A stretch of 64,000 nt of DNA from Polyporus tsugae (Eukaryota; Basidiomycota; Agaricomycetes; Polyporales; Polyporaceae), in assembly GCA_024305745.1 (NCBI GenBank), contig JAHRBS010000017.1:62001-126000 (forward strand), written 5' to 3'. Positions 18,701 through 27,808 of this stretch are shown here, one piece after another; position 1 is the first letter of the stretch; every line of letters starts with the position of its first letter. The notes beneath the pieces are model-generated. The model was not told the origin of the DNA, did not search any database, and was given only the letters and a program-made list of their open reading frames with translations. The translations under genes and the position numbers were made by a program.

Positions 18701-20014
18701 ATCTAAATGTCTTAAAATAGTTTTATAATCTACTTTAAAATGGTCTGCAGCTTTCTGCATACTTTTAAAGATTCCAATTATTAACTCTAAATTATTAGCA
18801 TCATATACCCATACCTCAACATTTCTAATTTTTCTTAAACTAGACACTTTAATAAGTTTTTCTTTTTCAATCAAATTTAATTCTTATTAAATAAATAAAT
18901 AAAAACCATTAATTCCTCCTATTATCCACTTATCTATGTGGTTTCTTATAATTATGCTTTGAACATTTAAAAATCTAGCTGCTGCTTCTTTGGACTCAAA
19001 TTGAAAATGTTCACCCTTTACATTATAAACTCATACTTTTGCAGGTTTATTTGGGTTTAAAACTAATTCTTTTTAGCTTCACCTATTAAACCATTAATTA
19101 AATTAAAATCATTTATAACATAAGTGTAAAATAAGCAATTGTTATAAGGCACATGAGTATTTAGATATTTTTTGATTTGATCTCTAGCAACAATAATATC
19201 TTTACTCAGAGTATTAATACTATTGTACTTTAGAAAATTTGTACTTATTAGATTATTACAATTATATACATATATAGGAATACCGCCATGTTTATTTTTA
19301 AATTCTAAGTTACCTTGTTTAGCTTTTAATTTACTATATAAAGTTTCATATATTTGAGATTCACTAAAATTACTCTTAAATACTGTATTTAATAAAGGTA
19401 AATAATTTTGTAAGTAAAATTTTTCTCTTTCTTGTTGATTATTAATTTCACAAATTTCAACAATAGAAAAATTAAATTGATCCCAACCAACCAAATTAGC
19501 AAATAAGTGGAACTTATCTTTAACTTTAGTTTTTAAATGAATATTAAATCTAGAATTAAAGTTTTTAGTTCTTCCTATATAATAAATATTTGGATCTCCT
19601 TTATATTGAAATAAATAAATTCCTCCTTTATCTTTAAAATTTTTAAAAAATAAATTTATTTCTTCAATAGAAGTTAAATTATAACAAGTGTCAAGTACCT
19701 TTGAATTAAATATTTTAACAGGTGCATCCCTATTTTGATATAAATCTTTAATAATATTTTTATAGCTATCAGAAAAATTATGATATTATCTTTTTAAAAC
19801 TTTAATAGACCTAGGCAATAAATAATCTTTATTTTTTTATTTTGTTATAACCTACTGTATTTGGTCCTACTCTTCTTTGATGTGCAGCTAATTGTTTTCT
19901 TTCTATGATAGTCATAAAAGCTACTGCAAGTAATATAGGTAATAAAACTAATAAAACATCTATTAAATTGATGATTATATTAGCTATTTGTAATAATAAA
20001 TCGTATTGAATCAT
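15757..20014 (-). CDS. nad1: NADH dehydrogenase subunit 1, three exons
   Basis: Membrane subunit of complex I next to the quinone site. Start ATG at 20014 (MIQYDLLLQI). Exons: 20014-19847 (to RRVGPNTVGY), about 17823-17332 (YGILQPFADA to TPFDLQEA) and 16116-15757 (ESELVAGFFTEH to LVAFDIAPY, stop TAG). The joined product is about 340 residues, normal for the family. Intron 1 (19846-17824) holds a broken GIY-YIG gene and intron 2 (17331-16117) holds a GIY-YIG gene with one TGA. A five-base oligo-C tract (15738-15742) follows the stop. Confidence 0.94.
16185..16952 (-). CDS. GIY-YIG homing endonuclease with in-frame TGA (nad1 intron 2)
   Basis: Catalytic module GGVYGFVNLIDGKQYIGSS near 16840-16780, then INLYERLTDHL. 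The standard code stops at TGA (16692-16694). Reading TGA as Trp joins RLQRSIKK-W-GLSNFKIVIYY to a C-terminal half with a NUMOD3-like part (SLLGYKHTAKAIAKMKKR, HPMYGKKH) and a NUMOD1-like part (FVNQVELAAEFGVFKTTI). The exact start is unclear, since the longest frame begins at GTG 16952. The ribozyme part upstream (17171-17289) is identical to that of nad5 intron 4. Confidence 0.82.
17171..17289 (-). repeat. 119-bp intron core segment identical to nad5 intron 4
   Basis: From AGTCTCTGAGGATCC at 17171 to CCAGCATATAG at 17289 the sequence is identical, base for base, to 44254-44372. It sits near the 5' end of nad1 intron 2. Flanking exon and HEG sequences are unrelated between the two sites. Confidence 0.92.
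18410..19786 (-). pseudogene. broken GIY-YIG/NUMOD endonuclease (nad1 intron 1)
   Basis: The N-terminal part reads from about 19786 and contains GGIYLFQYKGDPNIYYIGRT and NFNSRFNIHLK. It ends at 19063 with a stop. A shifted frame then continues (ELVLNPNKPAKV-W-VYNVKG, with TGA at the Trp) to about 18880, and a third frame gives 18874-18410. That part has two repeated helix-turn-helix-like units (FKSMQKAADHFKVDYKTI; SKYIASKELKISHKTI), both followed by YLDTNK- or HLDTNK-like endings. I infer one ancestral enzyme with at least two frameshifts. The intron core lies at about 17990-18330; an 11-base oligo-C tract is at 18123-18133. Confidence 0.8.
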
Positions 20015-20226
20015 ATGTTTTTATTTTTTTTTGTTTTTATTTTAAATGATCATTTTAGAATATTACCCTTTTTAGAAGAATATTTTATTTAAAATGATAC
20101 GAATTTGTCCAGTAAAAATATTTAAATATATTCTTGTTGGCTCTTACTTATCAAAATTATAAGTTTATTATTTATATTATTGTCCTAATAATTATTTTAA
20201 TTAAATTTTTTGATTGTTCATTTTAT

Positions 20227-20244
20227 TTTTTTTTACACTGTAAC
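20227..20244 (-). promoter_or_regulatory. second copy of the T-run plus ACACTGTAAC motif, upstream of nad1
   Basis: Identical to 15551-15568 over 18 bases. It lies 34 bases beyond the trnR 3' end and 213 bases before the nad1 start. Candidate promoter or processing signal; inferred. Confidence 0.4.
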
Positions 20245-20277
20245 GATTTAGTTTATTTTTTAGTCATTTTAGCTTCA

Positions 20278-20345
20278 TTCTCTTTTGGAATCGAACCAAA
20301 ATTGACACTTTAGAAGAATGATGTTCTACCATTAAACTAAGAGAA
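20278..20345 (-). tRNA. trnR: tRNA-Arg (UCU)
   Basis: Acceptor TTCTCTT/AAGAGAA, anticodon loop CTTCTAA giving UCU, T arm TTTGG-TTCGATT-CCAAA. Confidence 0.82.
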
Positions 20346-20360
20346 TTTTTTATTTTAACT

Positions 20361-20434
20361 AGAGTTAAGAAGGAATCGAACCTTACTATAAATTTTGCAA
20401 ATTTACTACAGAAACCAACTGTAAACGTAACTCT
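20361..20434 (-). tRNA. trnC: tRNA-Cys (GCA)
   Basis: Acceptor AGAGTTA/TAACTCT, D stem TACAG/CTGTA, anticodon stem TAAAT/ATTTA with loop TTGCAAA giving GCA. Confidence 0.87.
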
Positions 20435-20540
20435 ATACCCCTACTTTCTTTGTCTCATTTTAATTATACCATTTATTATAAATAAATTATTTTTATGGGG
20501 AAATATAACTTATTTTGTTATATTTTGATAAGAATTTTTA

Positions 20541-20762
20541 TTATGAGTATAATAATAAGAATGCAATCATTAATGAGAATAATCCTGTAGCTTCTGCTAA
20601 AGCGAATCCTAAGATTGCGTACCCAAATAATTGACCTCTGATTTGAGGATTTCTAGCTGTTGAAGCAATTAAAGCTGAGAAAATTAATCCAATTCCAGCT
20701 CCAGCTCCAATTAATCCAGAGCAGGCTAATCCTGCACCAATGTATTTTGCTGCGGCTAACAT
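20541..20762 (-). CDS. atp9: ATP synthase subunit 9 (c-ring proteolipid)
   Basis: A 73-residue two-helix proteolipid of the F0 ring. Start [11 protein letters not shown] at 20762. It has the polar loop [12 protein letters not shown] and the proton-carrying Glu in [12 protein letters not shown]. Length and sequence are typical of mitochondrially encoded fungal atp9. It lies alone between trnD and trnC, with a four-base C tract about 42 bases downstream. Very sure. Confidence 0.96.
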   Translation of the reverse strand: MLAAAKYIGAGLACSGLIGAGAGIGLIFSALIASTARNPQIRGQLFGYAILGFALAEATGLFSLMIAFLLLYS

Positions 20763-20843
20763 ATTTAATAAAATATTTTTCTTTGATAGTGTCTAACGTA
20801 TGACATTTAAAATAAACATACTCTTTTAGTGCGTAGATTTCAC

Positions 20844-20915
20844 GAGCCCTTCCAGATTCGAACTGGGACCACCCTAATCGACAATTAGGTACTCTACCTA
20901 TTAAGCTAAGGGCCC
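20844..20915 (-). tRNA. trnD: tRNA-Asp (GUC)
   Basis: Acceptor GGGCCCT/AGGGCTC, anticodon stem CCTAA/TTAGG with loop TTGTCGA giving GUC. Confidence 0.88.
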
Positions 20916-20983
20916 TTATTTTTTTTTAGTTATAAAAGAGTATTATATCCTTTTTATTATCAATATAATTATCTTTATTTTTA

Positions 20984-21056
20984 AAGAGCGTAGTATCAAT
21001 TGGTTAGTATGACGATCTCCAAAATCATCGGTAGGTGTTCGAGTCACCTCGCTCTT
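20984..21056 (+). tRNA. trnW: tRNA-Trp (CCA)
   Basis: The only tRNA seen on the plus strand. Acceptor AAGAGCG/CGCTCTT and T arm AGGTG-TTCGAGT-CACCT are perfect. Anticodon loop CTCCAAA gives CCA, not the UCA of fungi that read UGA as Trp. Without base modification CCA reads only UGG. This matters because many intron ORFs here have UGA at Trp positions. Confidence 0.88.
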
Positions 21057-21129
21057 GTTTATTATTTATTTAATTTAAAAAATTTTTATTTATAATTACT
21101 TAAAGATAAGATTGATTTATAATATATAT

Positions 21130-21200
21130 ACGAGTAATCAGATTCGAACTGATGATAACTACTTGGAAGGTAGAAGTTATACCAACTTAACTATACTCGC
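21130..21200 (-). tRNA. trnG: tRNA-Gly (UCC)
   Basis: Acceptor GCGAGTA/TACTCGT, anticodon loop CTTCCAA giving UCC with stem CTAC/GTAG, T arm with TTCGAAT. Confidence 0.86.
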
Positions 21201-21617
21201 TCGTTTATGACTCTTTTAATTAAAAATATAATTAATATAATAAAAAGGGTTATTATTTAATAATTTCCCGATAAAGCAAAATCTGTTTAATCGCTTACAA
21301 ATACATTTTAATGAAGACACATAGTATTACAACATAATAAAATTAATAGCAATAGAAAACCCTAACTTAATAAAGAATAAAAGCCAATTGTATAAATATT
21401 AAATTTTTAAGAAAGATCTAAATATAATAATTATAAGAAATACTAAGAATTAAAATGAATATAACTTAAATTTATATTAAATAAAGTAAAACTATTACTA
21501 ACAATAAACAATTTATAAATCTATTAATTAAAAAACAGAAGAAATAATTAATTATATTTTTCAAGCTAAAAGGGGAAGGGGGGAATTAAATGATAAAATG
21601 TTATCTTTAGATAAACT
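21201..21617. other. AT-rich spacer, no gene seen
   Basis: About 415 bases between trnG and the nad3 tail remnant. No ORF or tRNA is seen. Two oligo-C tracts (transcript sense) at 21572-21575 and 21578-21583 lie about 35 bases beyond the remnant stop. Confidence 0.6.
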
Positions 21618-21795
21618 TTAACTATTATTTGATACCAGTTTAATAGAACCTGATCCAATTTTTAAAATAAATCCTATAGTTAATACTATAAAGAATATTA
21701 ATACCATTGAAAAACCAAATACACTTACTTGATATAAAGTTACAGCTATAGGAAATAATAATAATATTAATCATACTAAGAAGGTTAAACTATCA
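21618..21795 (-). pseudogene. displaced 3' end of nad3
   Basis: The minus strand encodes LLLFPIAVTLYQVSVFGFS and then MVLIFFIVLTIGFILKIGSG, ending SIKLVSNNS with TAA at 21618. It matches residues about 72-112 of the intact nad3 at 22812-23462 with a few substitutions (for example LEIGSG against LKIGSG). Its upstream part no longer matches and contains a TGA. It lies directly after a broken GIY-YIG gene, and looks like an old nad3 tail displaced by insertion. Confidence 0.85.
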
Positions 21796-21853
21796 TACCT
21801 TCTATAAAATATAATAGTTTTATATATTCTACTTGAAGATACTAAACCTATTT

Positions 21854-22811
21854 TTAATGGTTGTTATTAGTGTAGAAAAACCAATTTTTATATATTTTTC
21901 CAGTATCTCTGTACTTTAAGATTGTTTTATTTGAAATATTAAGCCCCTTTTCAATTAAAAAACTTTTAGCTTCTGAACTGTTACAGAAGGTGTGGGTATT
22001 ATTACTTGTATGGTCAATAAGAGTTAAACTTACCTTCAACGAAGTTCTTTTACCAACTGTGCAATATTTATTAATTAATTCTTTAAAAGTTTGAACATTT
22101 ACTTTTTTTATATTTATATCAGGTGTAGGGCTTACATGAGATATACTTAAAACTTCAAATACTTTTGGCCCGAACGGGGGGAGGGGTTTTTAAGAGATCT
22201 AGATACTGTACTAGGGCTTATATTAGTTTTTTTGATCAATTCTGTAGCAGAAGTTGCTTCATAAAGCAGAGTTTTGTCTTTATACACGTAAACTGGTTTA
22301 CTATTTGCTTTTTAATACTTGCAATATGTTCTTTAGTAAATTCTACTATAGGATTAGATCCTGCTACTTTTATTGAATTAAGGGAAGGGTTTAAAATGAA
22401 TATTTTATATTGTTCTAAGCAAAGGGTTACAGCTCTAAATTTAGAGTATTCCATTCCTGTGGTGTCTATTACGTAAATATCTAATTTAAATTTATCTATT
22501 CCAAATGTTTTCATACTTTGATTAATCAGTCTATTTCCTTCATTTAATATTGAAGGTTTAAAATACGATCTTAATCTTGTATAAAGATTGATAGAACTAC
22601 CAACATTTTGTTCTCCTGTTTTAAGATTTGTTCAAATATAAACTCCAGCTATGCTTGTATTAGTCCCTCCAATATATCCATTTAATTTGCTTCTAACTTT
22701 AGCATTATACGCATTACTACTAATTACCTGTTCGTGGGTTTTAGTTTGAACTCCCAGTTCATCAAATAGAATTGAAACAGGTTTGATAGAGCTTAGCTTA
22801 TCTAATTTTTC
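21854..22811 (-). pseudogene. broken GIY-YIG/NUMOD endonuclease following nad3
   Basis: Just after nad3 the minus strand encodes a GIY-YIG module, AGVYIWTNLKTGEQNVGSS, with the W encoded by TGA. SINLYTRLRSYFKPSIL and TFGIDKFKLDIYVID follow. A one-base loss in an A run near 22310 shifts the frame before KPVYVYKDKTLLYEATSA, the first NUMOD1-like repeat. A GC-rich cluster (22168-22186) interrupts the gene. The last part, to TAA at 21854, is another NUMOD1-like unit (SSEAKSFLIEKGLNISNKTI). No group I core blocks of the type seen elsewhere were found around it, so it may be a free-standing mobile endonuclease rather than an intron ORF. Confidence 0.8.
22168..22186. repeat. GC-rich mini-cluster inside the broken GIY-YIG gene
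   Basis: The sequence CCCGAACGGGGGGAGGGG stands out in AT-rich DNA and lies at a frame break. It resembles the clusters at 31354-31367, 45925-45944, 46011-46029 and 62985-63006. Confidence 0.65.
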
Positions 22812-23462
22812 TTAACTTATCGTGTGCCCTAATTGAGATTGAACTAAATTTATTATTTTAGCATCTGTAAAATCTCCTTTAGTAATATGTCTTCTAGCTA
22901 TTATATGAGGATTGTTTGTTTCTTTCCCTCTATCTTTTTCATGAATTGTTTCCCAATAAGTTTTTGTTGTGATATCCTTTAAAATTTCAGGGTGTTGGGT
23001 GGAAAATACAGCTGAAGTACTGAAAGTAGCCTTTTGTTGGTTTACCGTAAGTACTCTTTTATTTTTGTTAGAATTATTATTAGGGTGGGGGTAATTTGAA
23101 TTTTTTACTTCTTTGTTACTCATAGAGATTGAACCTGAACCTATTTCTAAAATAAATCCTATGGTTAATACAATGAAAAATGTTAATACTACAGAGAAAC
23201 CGAAAACGCTTACTTGATATAAAGTTACTGCTAAAGGATAAAGTAACAGTACTTCTAAATCAAAGATTAAAAATAATAAAGCAACTAAGAAAAAATTAAT
23301 ATGGAAAACATTTCTAGTTTGACCATAAATTGGTGAGAACCCACATTCATAAGCTGATACTTTAGATTCATAAGCATTTTTAGGGGCTAATAAAAAATTA
23401 AGTAATAATAAAACACCAGCTAAAATAGGAACAAAAATAAATAACATTAAGATATTATTCAT
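22812..23462 (-). CDS. nad3: NADH dehydrogenase subunit 3 with a long C-terminal extension
   Basis: Residues 1 to about 112 are a complete nad3, a small membrane subunit of complex I. They include the loop KVSAYECGFSPI with the switch cysteine and FFLVALLFLIFDLEVLLLYP. The frame then continues for about 100 residues of unrelated hydrophilic sequence (ISMSNKEVKNSNYPHPNNN, SQLGHTIS) to a stop at 22812. Normal fungal nad3 ends near residue 115-150, so the extension is unusual. It probably derives from DNA imported with the following GIY-YIG gene. The start codon is one base after the nad2 stop side of the pair (nad3 start 23462, nad2 end 23464). Confidence 0.92.
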   Translation of the reverse strand: MNNILMLFIFVPILAGVLLLLNFLLAPKNAYESKVSAYECGFSPIYGQTRNVFHINFFLVALLFLIFDLEVLLLYPLAVTLYQVSVFGFSVVLTFFIVLTIGFILEIGSGSISMSNKEVKNSNYPHPNNNSNKNKRVLTVNQQKATFSTSAVFSTQHPEILKDITTKTYWETIHEKDRGKETNNPHIIARRHITKGDFTDAKIINLVQSQLGHTIS

Positions 23463-23463
23463 A

Positions 23464-24972
23464 TTAATAATAAAATAAAGATAATGCCAGTAATTGTGTA
23501 CTATTTAATAATATTGAAGGTTTTAAAATAAATAATAAAATAAATAAAGTTAAAGTTGATATCATAAAACTATGAAGTGAACTTAAAGTAGTTTTACTTT
23601 CTGTTACTTCTACTATTTCTTTAGAATCAGTATGTAAAACTTTAATAATTTTTAAGTAATAAGAAGCACTTATAACACTTACTATAATGGCAATTATTCC
23701 AATAAAGTAATATTCACTTTGCATTGCTGAGTATAATACAAATTGTTTTGAAAAGAAACCTAATAAAGGTGGTACTCCAGCCATACTAAATAAACAAATA
23801 GTTAAACTTAAACTTAATAATGGATTATTAAAGAATAAACCTTTAAGTTCAGTAATATATTTAATATCTTGGAATGATTCTAAAATAGATTGGCTATTAT
23901 TTTTCAATACATAACCTAATGCTATTAATATTAAAAATGTATTTAAATTTGTAATAGAATATTGGATAATATAAAATAAGAAAGAATCTATTGATTGTTC
24001 CGTGTTTATAGCTAAAGCTAATAACATGAAACCTATGTGTGAAATAGTACTATATGCTAATAATCTTTTTATTTTTAATTGTGCTAACCCTACTATTGTC
24101 CCTATTAATAAAGATAATAATGAACTTATTAATAATAAAGTTTTCAAGGATAATGAAAAGATTGTAATTAAACTATTACCGATTTGACTTTGTATCTCTA
24201 ATAAGAATATTAAGATTGATATTTTAGGCATAATTGTTATCCATATGGTTACTATTGTTGGACTATCGTCATATACATCTGGTGCCCAATTATGTAATGG
24301 TGCTGCTGATACTTTAAATAAATATCCTACTATTATTAATACGATCCCTAAACTTAAACCTTGTAAAATGGCTGTATTTTCACTTACACTAATTAAATTA
24401 TATATACTTTCTAAATTTGTTAAACCTGTATAAGTATAAACTAATCCACTTCCTAATAGAATTATACATGATGATAAACTCCCTAATAAGAAATATTTTA
24501 ATCCTGCTGAAGTTGCTGATTCTGATTCTCTATATAAAGTTGTTAGTATATATACCCCAAAAGATTGTAATTCTATACTTAAATACATTGAAATTAAATC
24601 TGCTGAAGATACTAATAAAGATGCTCCAAATGTACTAAATAATACAATTAATGAGTATTCTCCAGCATATGGCATATTTTCGGTTATTTTAACTTTTGAT
24701 ATATTTAGAGATGGCCATGATATTAATATTAAACTTCCTATTACTAATATTATGATGTCTAATAATTGACTGATGGATGTGACTTGGAATAATCCACTAT
24801 ATATACCTATACCTGATCCAATTGACTGAATATAGAAAGCATTAAAAGCTAATGCTCCGGCATAAATAAATATTATAGAAGATATTCTTACATATAAGAT
24901 ACTTCTTATATTTTGATTAATGGATGGAAGGGCAATTGCCACTATTAAAATTAAGATACTTAAAAAGATCAT
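23464..24972 (-). CDS. nad2: NADH dehydrogenase subunit 2
   Basis: A 502-residue antiporter-like membrane subunit of complex I. Start [16 protein letters not shown] at 24972. Typical blocks are present: [48 protein letters not shown] and [16 protein letters not shown]. The gene is intronless and lies one base from nad3, the usual nad2-nad3 pairing in fungal mitochondria, so the two are probably co-transcribed with nad2 first. Very sure. Confidence 0.95.
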   Translation of the reverse strand: MIFLSILILIVAIALPSINQNIRSILYVRISSIIFIYAGALAFNAFYIQSIGSGIGIYSGLFQVTSISQLLDIIILVIGSLILISWPSLNISKVKITENMPYAGEYSLIVLFSTFGASLLVSSADLISMYLSIELQSFGVYILTTLYRESESATSAGLKYFLLGSLSSCIILLGSGLVYTYTGLTNLESIYNLISVSENTAILQGLSLGIVLIIVGYLFKVSAAPLHNWAPDVYDDSPTIVTIWITIMPKISILIFLLEIQSQIGNSLITIFSLSLKTLLLISSLLSLLIGTIVGLAQLKIKRLLAYSTISHIGFMLLALAINTEQSIDSFLFYIIQYSITNLNTFLILIALGYVLKNNSQSILESFQDIKYITELKGLFFNNPLLSLSLTICLFSMAGVPPLLGFFSKQFVLYSAMQSEYYFIGIIAIIVSVISASYYLKIIKVLHTDSKEIVEVTESKTTLSSLHSFMISTLTLFILLFILKPSILLNSTQLLALSLFYY

Positions 24973-25056
24973 TACTCCTTGTTTTTATCATTTATTGATC
25001 ATTAGATTATATATCTTTTGATGTATTTAAAATATTAGAGTATAAACAAGTAAATC

Positions 25057-25136
25057 GGAATAGAGAGGAGTCGAACCTCCAAGGGTATTACCCGAACAAT
25101 TAGCAATCGTTTTAACTTACCAATGAAAACTATTCC
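25057..25136 (-). tRNA. trnS: tRNA-Ser (GCU)
   Basis: Class II tRNA. Acceptor GGAATAG/CTATTCC, anticodon stem AACGA/TTGTT with loop TTGCTAA giving GCU, long variable arm CGGGTAATACCC. Confidence 0.88.
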
Positions 25137-25439
25137 TCAAATAAGATATAAGTATACATATATAAATTAAACTTAGCTTCTTTTAAGCAAAAAAATGATT
25201 ACTTAATAAAAAGATTAACTTTATTTGGGTTATATACATATTTCATTATTTCTTAATCTTAAGTTATTATATAATTTATTTAATGTTTTATAAATATTTT
25301 ATGATAGTTGTTGGCTTCAATTATTTGTATTTATCTGATAAAAATGTCTTTATTAAAAATCAGTATAAGTATAGGGGTAGATATCATATAAGTATAAATA
25401 AATATGGGTATCTAAGTTATTATTATATTTAAAGTAAAA
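25137..25439. other. AT-rich spacer between trnS and atp8
   Basis: About 300 bases. No ORF or tRNA is seen. A short GGGG (25375-25378) lies about 60 bases beyond the atp8 stop in transcript sense. Confidence 0.6.
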
Positions 25440-25598
25440 TTAAGATTTATTATTTAATTTAACAATAAATAATCTAATAACTTGTTGTAAAGTAAATAAA
25501 GGTAAAAAATATTTAGATAAAATATAAATTACTACAAATAATACTACAAATGAAAAGTATAATTGATTTAAAAAGTAAAAAGGAATTAATTGTGGCAT
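25440..25598 (-). CDS. atp8: ATP synthase subunit 8
   Basis: A 52-residue ORF starting ATG at 25598. It begins MPQLIPFYFLNQ, the conserved start of fungal atp8, has one membrane helix (YFSFVVLFVVIYIL) and ends IRLFIVKLNNKS with TAA. Subunit 8 is a small stalk component of F0. It lies upstream of trnS and nad2 in transcript terms after plasmid insert 1. It is easily missed because of its length. Confidence 0.93.
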   Translation of the reverse strand: MPQLIPFYFLNQLYFSFVVLFVVIYILSKYFLPLFTLQQVIRLFIVKLNNKS

Positions 25599-26294
25599 AA
25601 CTTAATTAAAATAACTGGGCTCTTATTAATTATTAAGAACTATCTCTTGCTCGAAGCAAACAAAATAATGAGATACTGATTCTTTTAATATCTATTCTTA
25701 TTATGAGAATATACAGAGGAGAGTTTTAGTATGAAAATGTAGAGTATGGATGTTAAAAAGTGAAAATAAAGGTGTTTAAAGGTATGATTTTTAAGTAATT
25801 AAGGACTAAAATAGAAGAAGCAAGGATGTAAATTAAGGAAGAAAAGAAAGGAGGGGGGTTTGATTTTAAGAAAAGGAAGGATGGTTACAATACAAATGGA
25901 TTATAATAAGGTTACCTACTAAATAGAATAGTGAGGGGTGCATATCCAGTTAAATAGTGGATTCAATAAAGAAATGAGACAGTTTGGGGAATGATTATTA
26001 AGTATTCAAGGGAAAATATCAATAATTATAATCTGGAGCCTAATGAAGACATGAATGGCGACTGGAGCACGTCACGAAGTACGTGCGGTTTTAATAATTT
26101 TTTCCCGTTCCGTGATTTTCACTCCGTGACCGACCTGGTCGGTTCTAAAAACGGCTCAAAACCAAAGAATTCACTTTTTTTACAAGAAAATCACTTTTGA
26201 GGCCAAGGATTCACCTTTGAATCAACAAATTCAAGTAAAATATCCAATATAACCTTTAAATTGACCAATCTTAGTAATAGAAACAGGAAGGGGG
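25599..26294. other. gene-free end of plasmid insert 1
   Basis: About 700 bases without a supported gene. The part 25720-25990 is purine-rich on the plus strand. The part 26060-26170 is unusually GC-rich for this genome, with the near-palindromes TCACGAAGTACGTG and GACCGACCTGGTCGGTT. It could be a former terminal repeat of the plasmid; I see no matching inverted copy near 30247. Confidence 0.5.
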
Positions 26295-27684
26295 CTAATC
26301 CCATTGATTGTCAAAGAATTCAGTTAGATTCTCGATACTATCATCAGGATCAACGATAGAAGCAGAGTCCGCTACAGAAGAGTCATCAGCAGTTAAAGAA
26401 GGTGCAATATCTCCAATGTTCGACTCGAGGTCGTTATCTAAAGAAAGTTCCATCTGTTCACCAGCATCAAATTGGTTAATCAAGTGTTGTATAGCTCTCT
26501 CAGACTTTTTATCAGGTGCATCTTCCCAGTCGTTAGTGATAGGGAACACATTCTGGCCTTCAAGCAATTCTCTTCTGATTCTAGCATAAGGGTCAACATA
26601 AGGTTCACTATGAGTCATGTACGCAGTTTGTACATTAACTTCAGAGTCTTCACCCCAGGTTCCAGGTTCCTCCGTAGAGTTTCTTCCCAACTCTTCAATA
26701 ATCTGTCTTGATTTACCTCTACTTCTACCTTCAGAAGGAGATACTTGAATAGGACTTGTCCAATAATCACTGAGTCTACCAGTAGGTGCAGAAGGTAAGT
26801 CAGATTGTTGTAAGTCAGGGTTATCTCTAGTTACTGTACCTTTCTTCCAAGGGAATCTTTCTTGAAGGAGTTCAAACATTCTACCAGGCCATGTTCTTCT
26901 AAATTCACTACCGGGAGTTTGTATATGCCCCCTTCTAGATCGACATCGGTATCTGCTCTTGGAGGAGTCTGAGGGTTAGTTGGTCTACCATAGTCATCAT
27001 CTCTCTTCCAAGGGTTGAAAGATTGACTGTTACTGAATCTATCTTTAATTGATTCACCAAAGAACCAATAAGTTAAACCAAATAAGATTACCATACTGAT
27101 ATAAAACTTCCAATCTGAGAATAAACTGTAACTGGAAGCATCCTCAGCTGGTTTTCAGAACCAATCCCAAGTTGGTTTATACTGAGAGTAGATCTTTCTT
27201 AATGAATCAAATTTACCCTCTGATGCATGTTCCAGTTTCTTAGCTTCATCAGCTATCTTATGGACTACATCTTTAACAACAGGACTGTGTTCTATTGCAT
27301 CACTCATTGAGTAACTTAGTTTGGACAGGGGCTTACTTATGCCTCCTGGTACGTGTGGATGGTTGGGGAAATATTTATCTAATGCTTCAACAAACTCTTT
27401 TTTAATTTAATTAAGTTCATAAATGATACCATGGAAGCAGGGATAGAATAAATACCCTTGAAATTATATAAATTAATGAAAATTAGGAAACCTAACAAAG
27501 CGTTAAGCAATCTAAATACTCCAAAGAAAGAGCCAAATACTTTTAATAGGAACATGGTTTTCCTATCTGAGAAGAAGACTCTTAACAGAGCTTTAAAATA
27601 AGGAGAAATAAATCTCTTGAACGATAGGTTCGATATGAAAGTTAATGTTTTTTTGATCATACTTTTATACAGAACTAACATCAA
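26295..27684 (-). pseudogene. plasmid-type membrane protein gene, broken
   Basis: Three pieces read as one gene. 27684 to about 27410 is hydrophobic (RRVFFSDRKTMF-like region, LLNALLGFLIFINLYNFKG). A frameshift leads into KEFVEALDKYFPNHPHVPGG and VVHKIADEAKKLEHASEGK, with a TGA after TWDWF (W if UGA is Trp) and a second membrane helix (FYISMVILFGLTYWFFG, near 27090). Another frameshift near 26930 leads into an acidic tail (RRGHIQTPGSEF, then MFELLQERFPWKKG to FDNQWD at 26295). About 460 residues originally. I do not recognise a family. Its place beside a protein-primed polymerase hints at a plasmid structural or terminal-protein role, but that is a guess. A second, more decayed copy is at 52870-53145. 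Confidence 0.7.
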
Positions 27685-27808
27685 GTAGAAATTAAGACAA
27701 TTAACAACTGAAACTAAAAACCATTCGTGAGAACTTTAGTCAAATAATTAACCTTCTAACTCACATTCTTGAAGGGGGTTTGAATTGTATCAAGGTTTAA
27801 GTAACTTC

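Noticed and set aside
25980..26294. Inverted terminal repeat of plasmid insert 1
   Set aside because: The GC-rich stretch looks like a plasmid end, but I could not find a matching inverted copy near 30247.
26308..26711. Plus-strand ORFs opposite the plasmid 1 membrane gene
   Set aside because: Antisense shadows of the acidic tail coding region; Ser/Leu composition mirrors the opposite strand.
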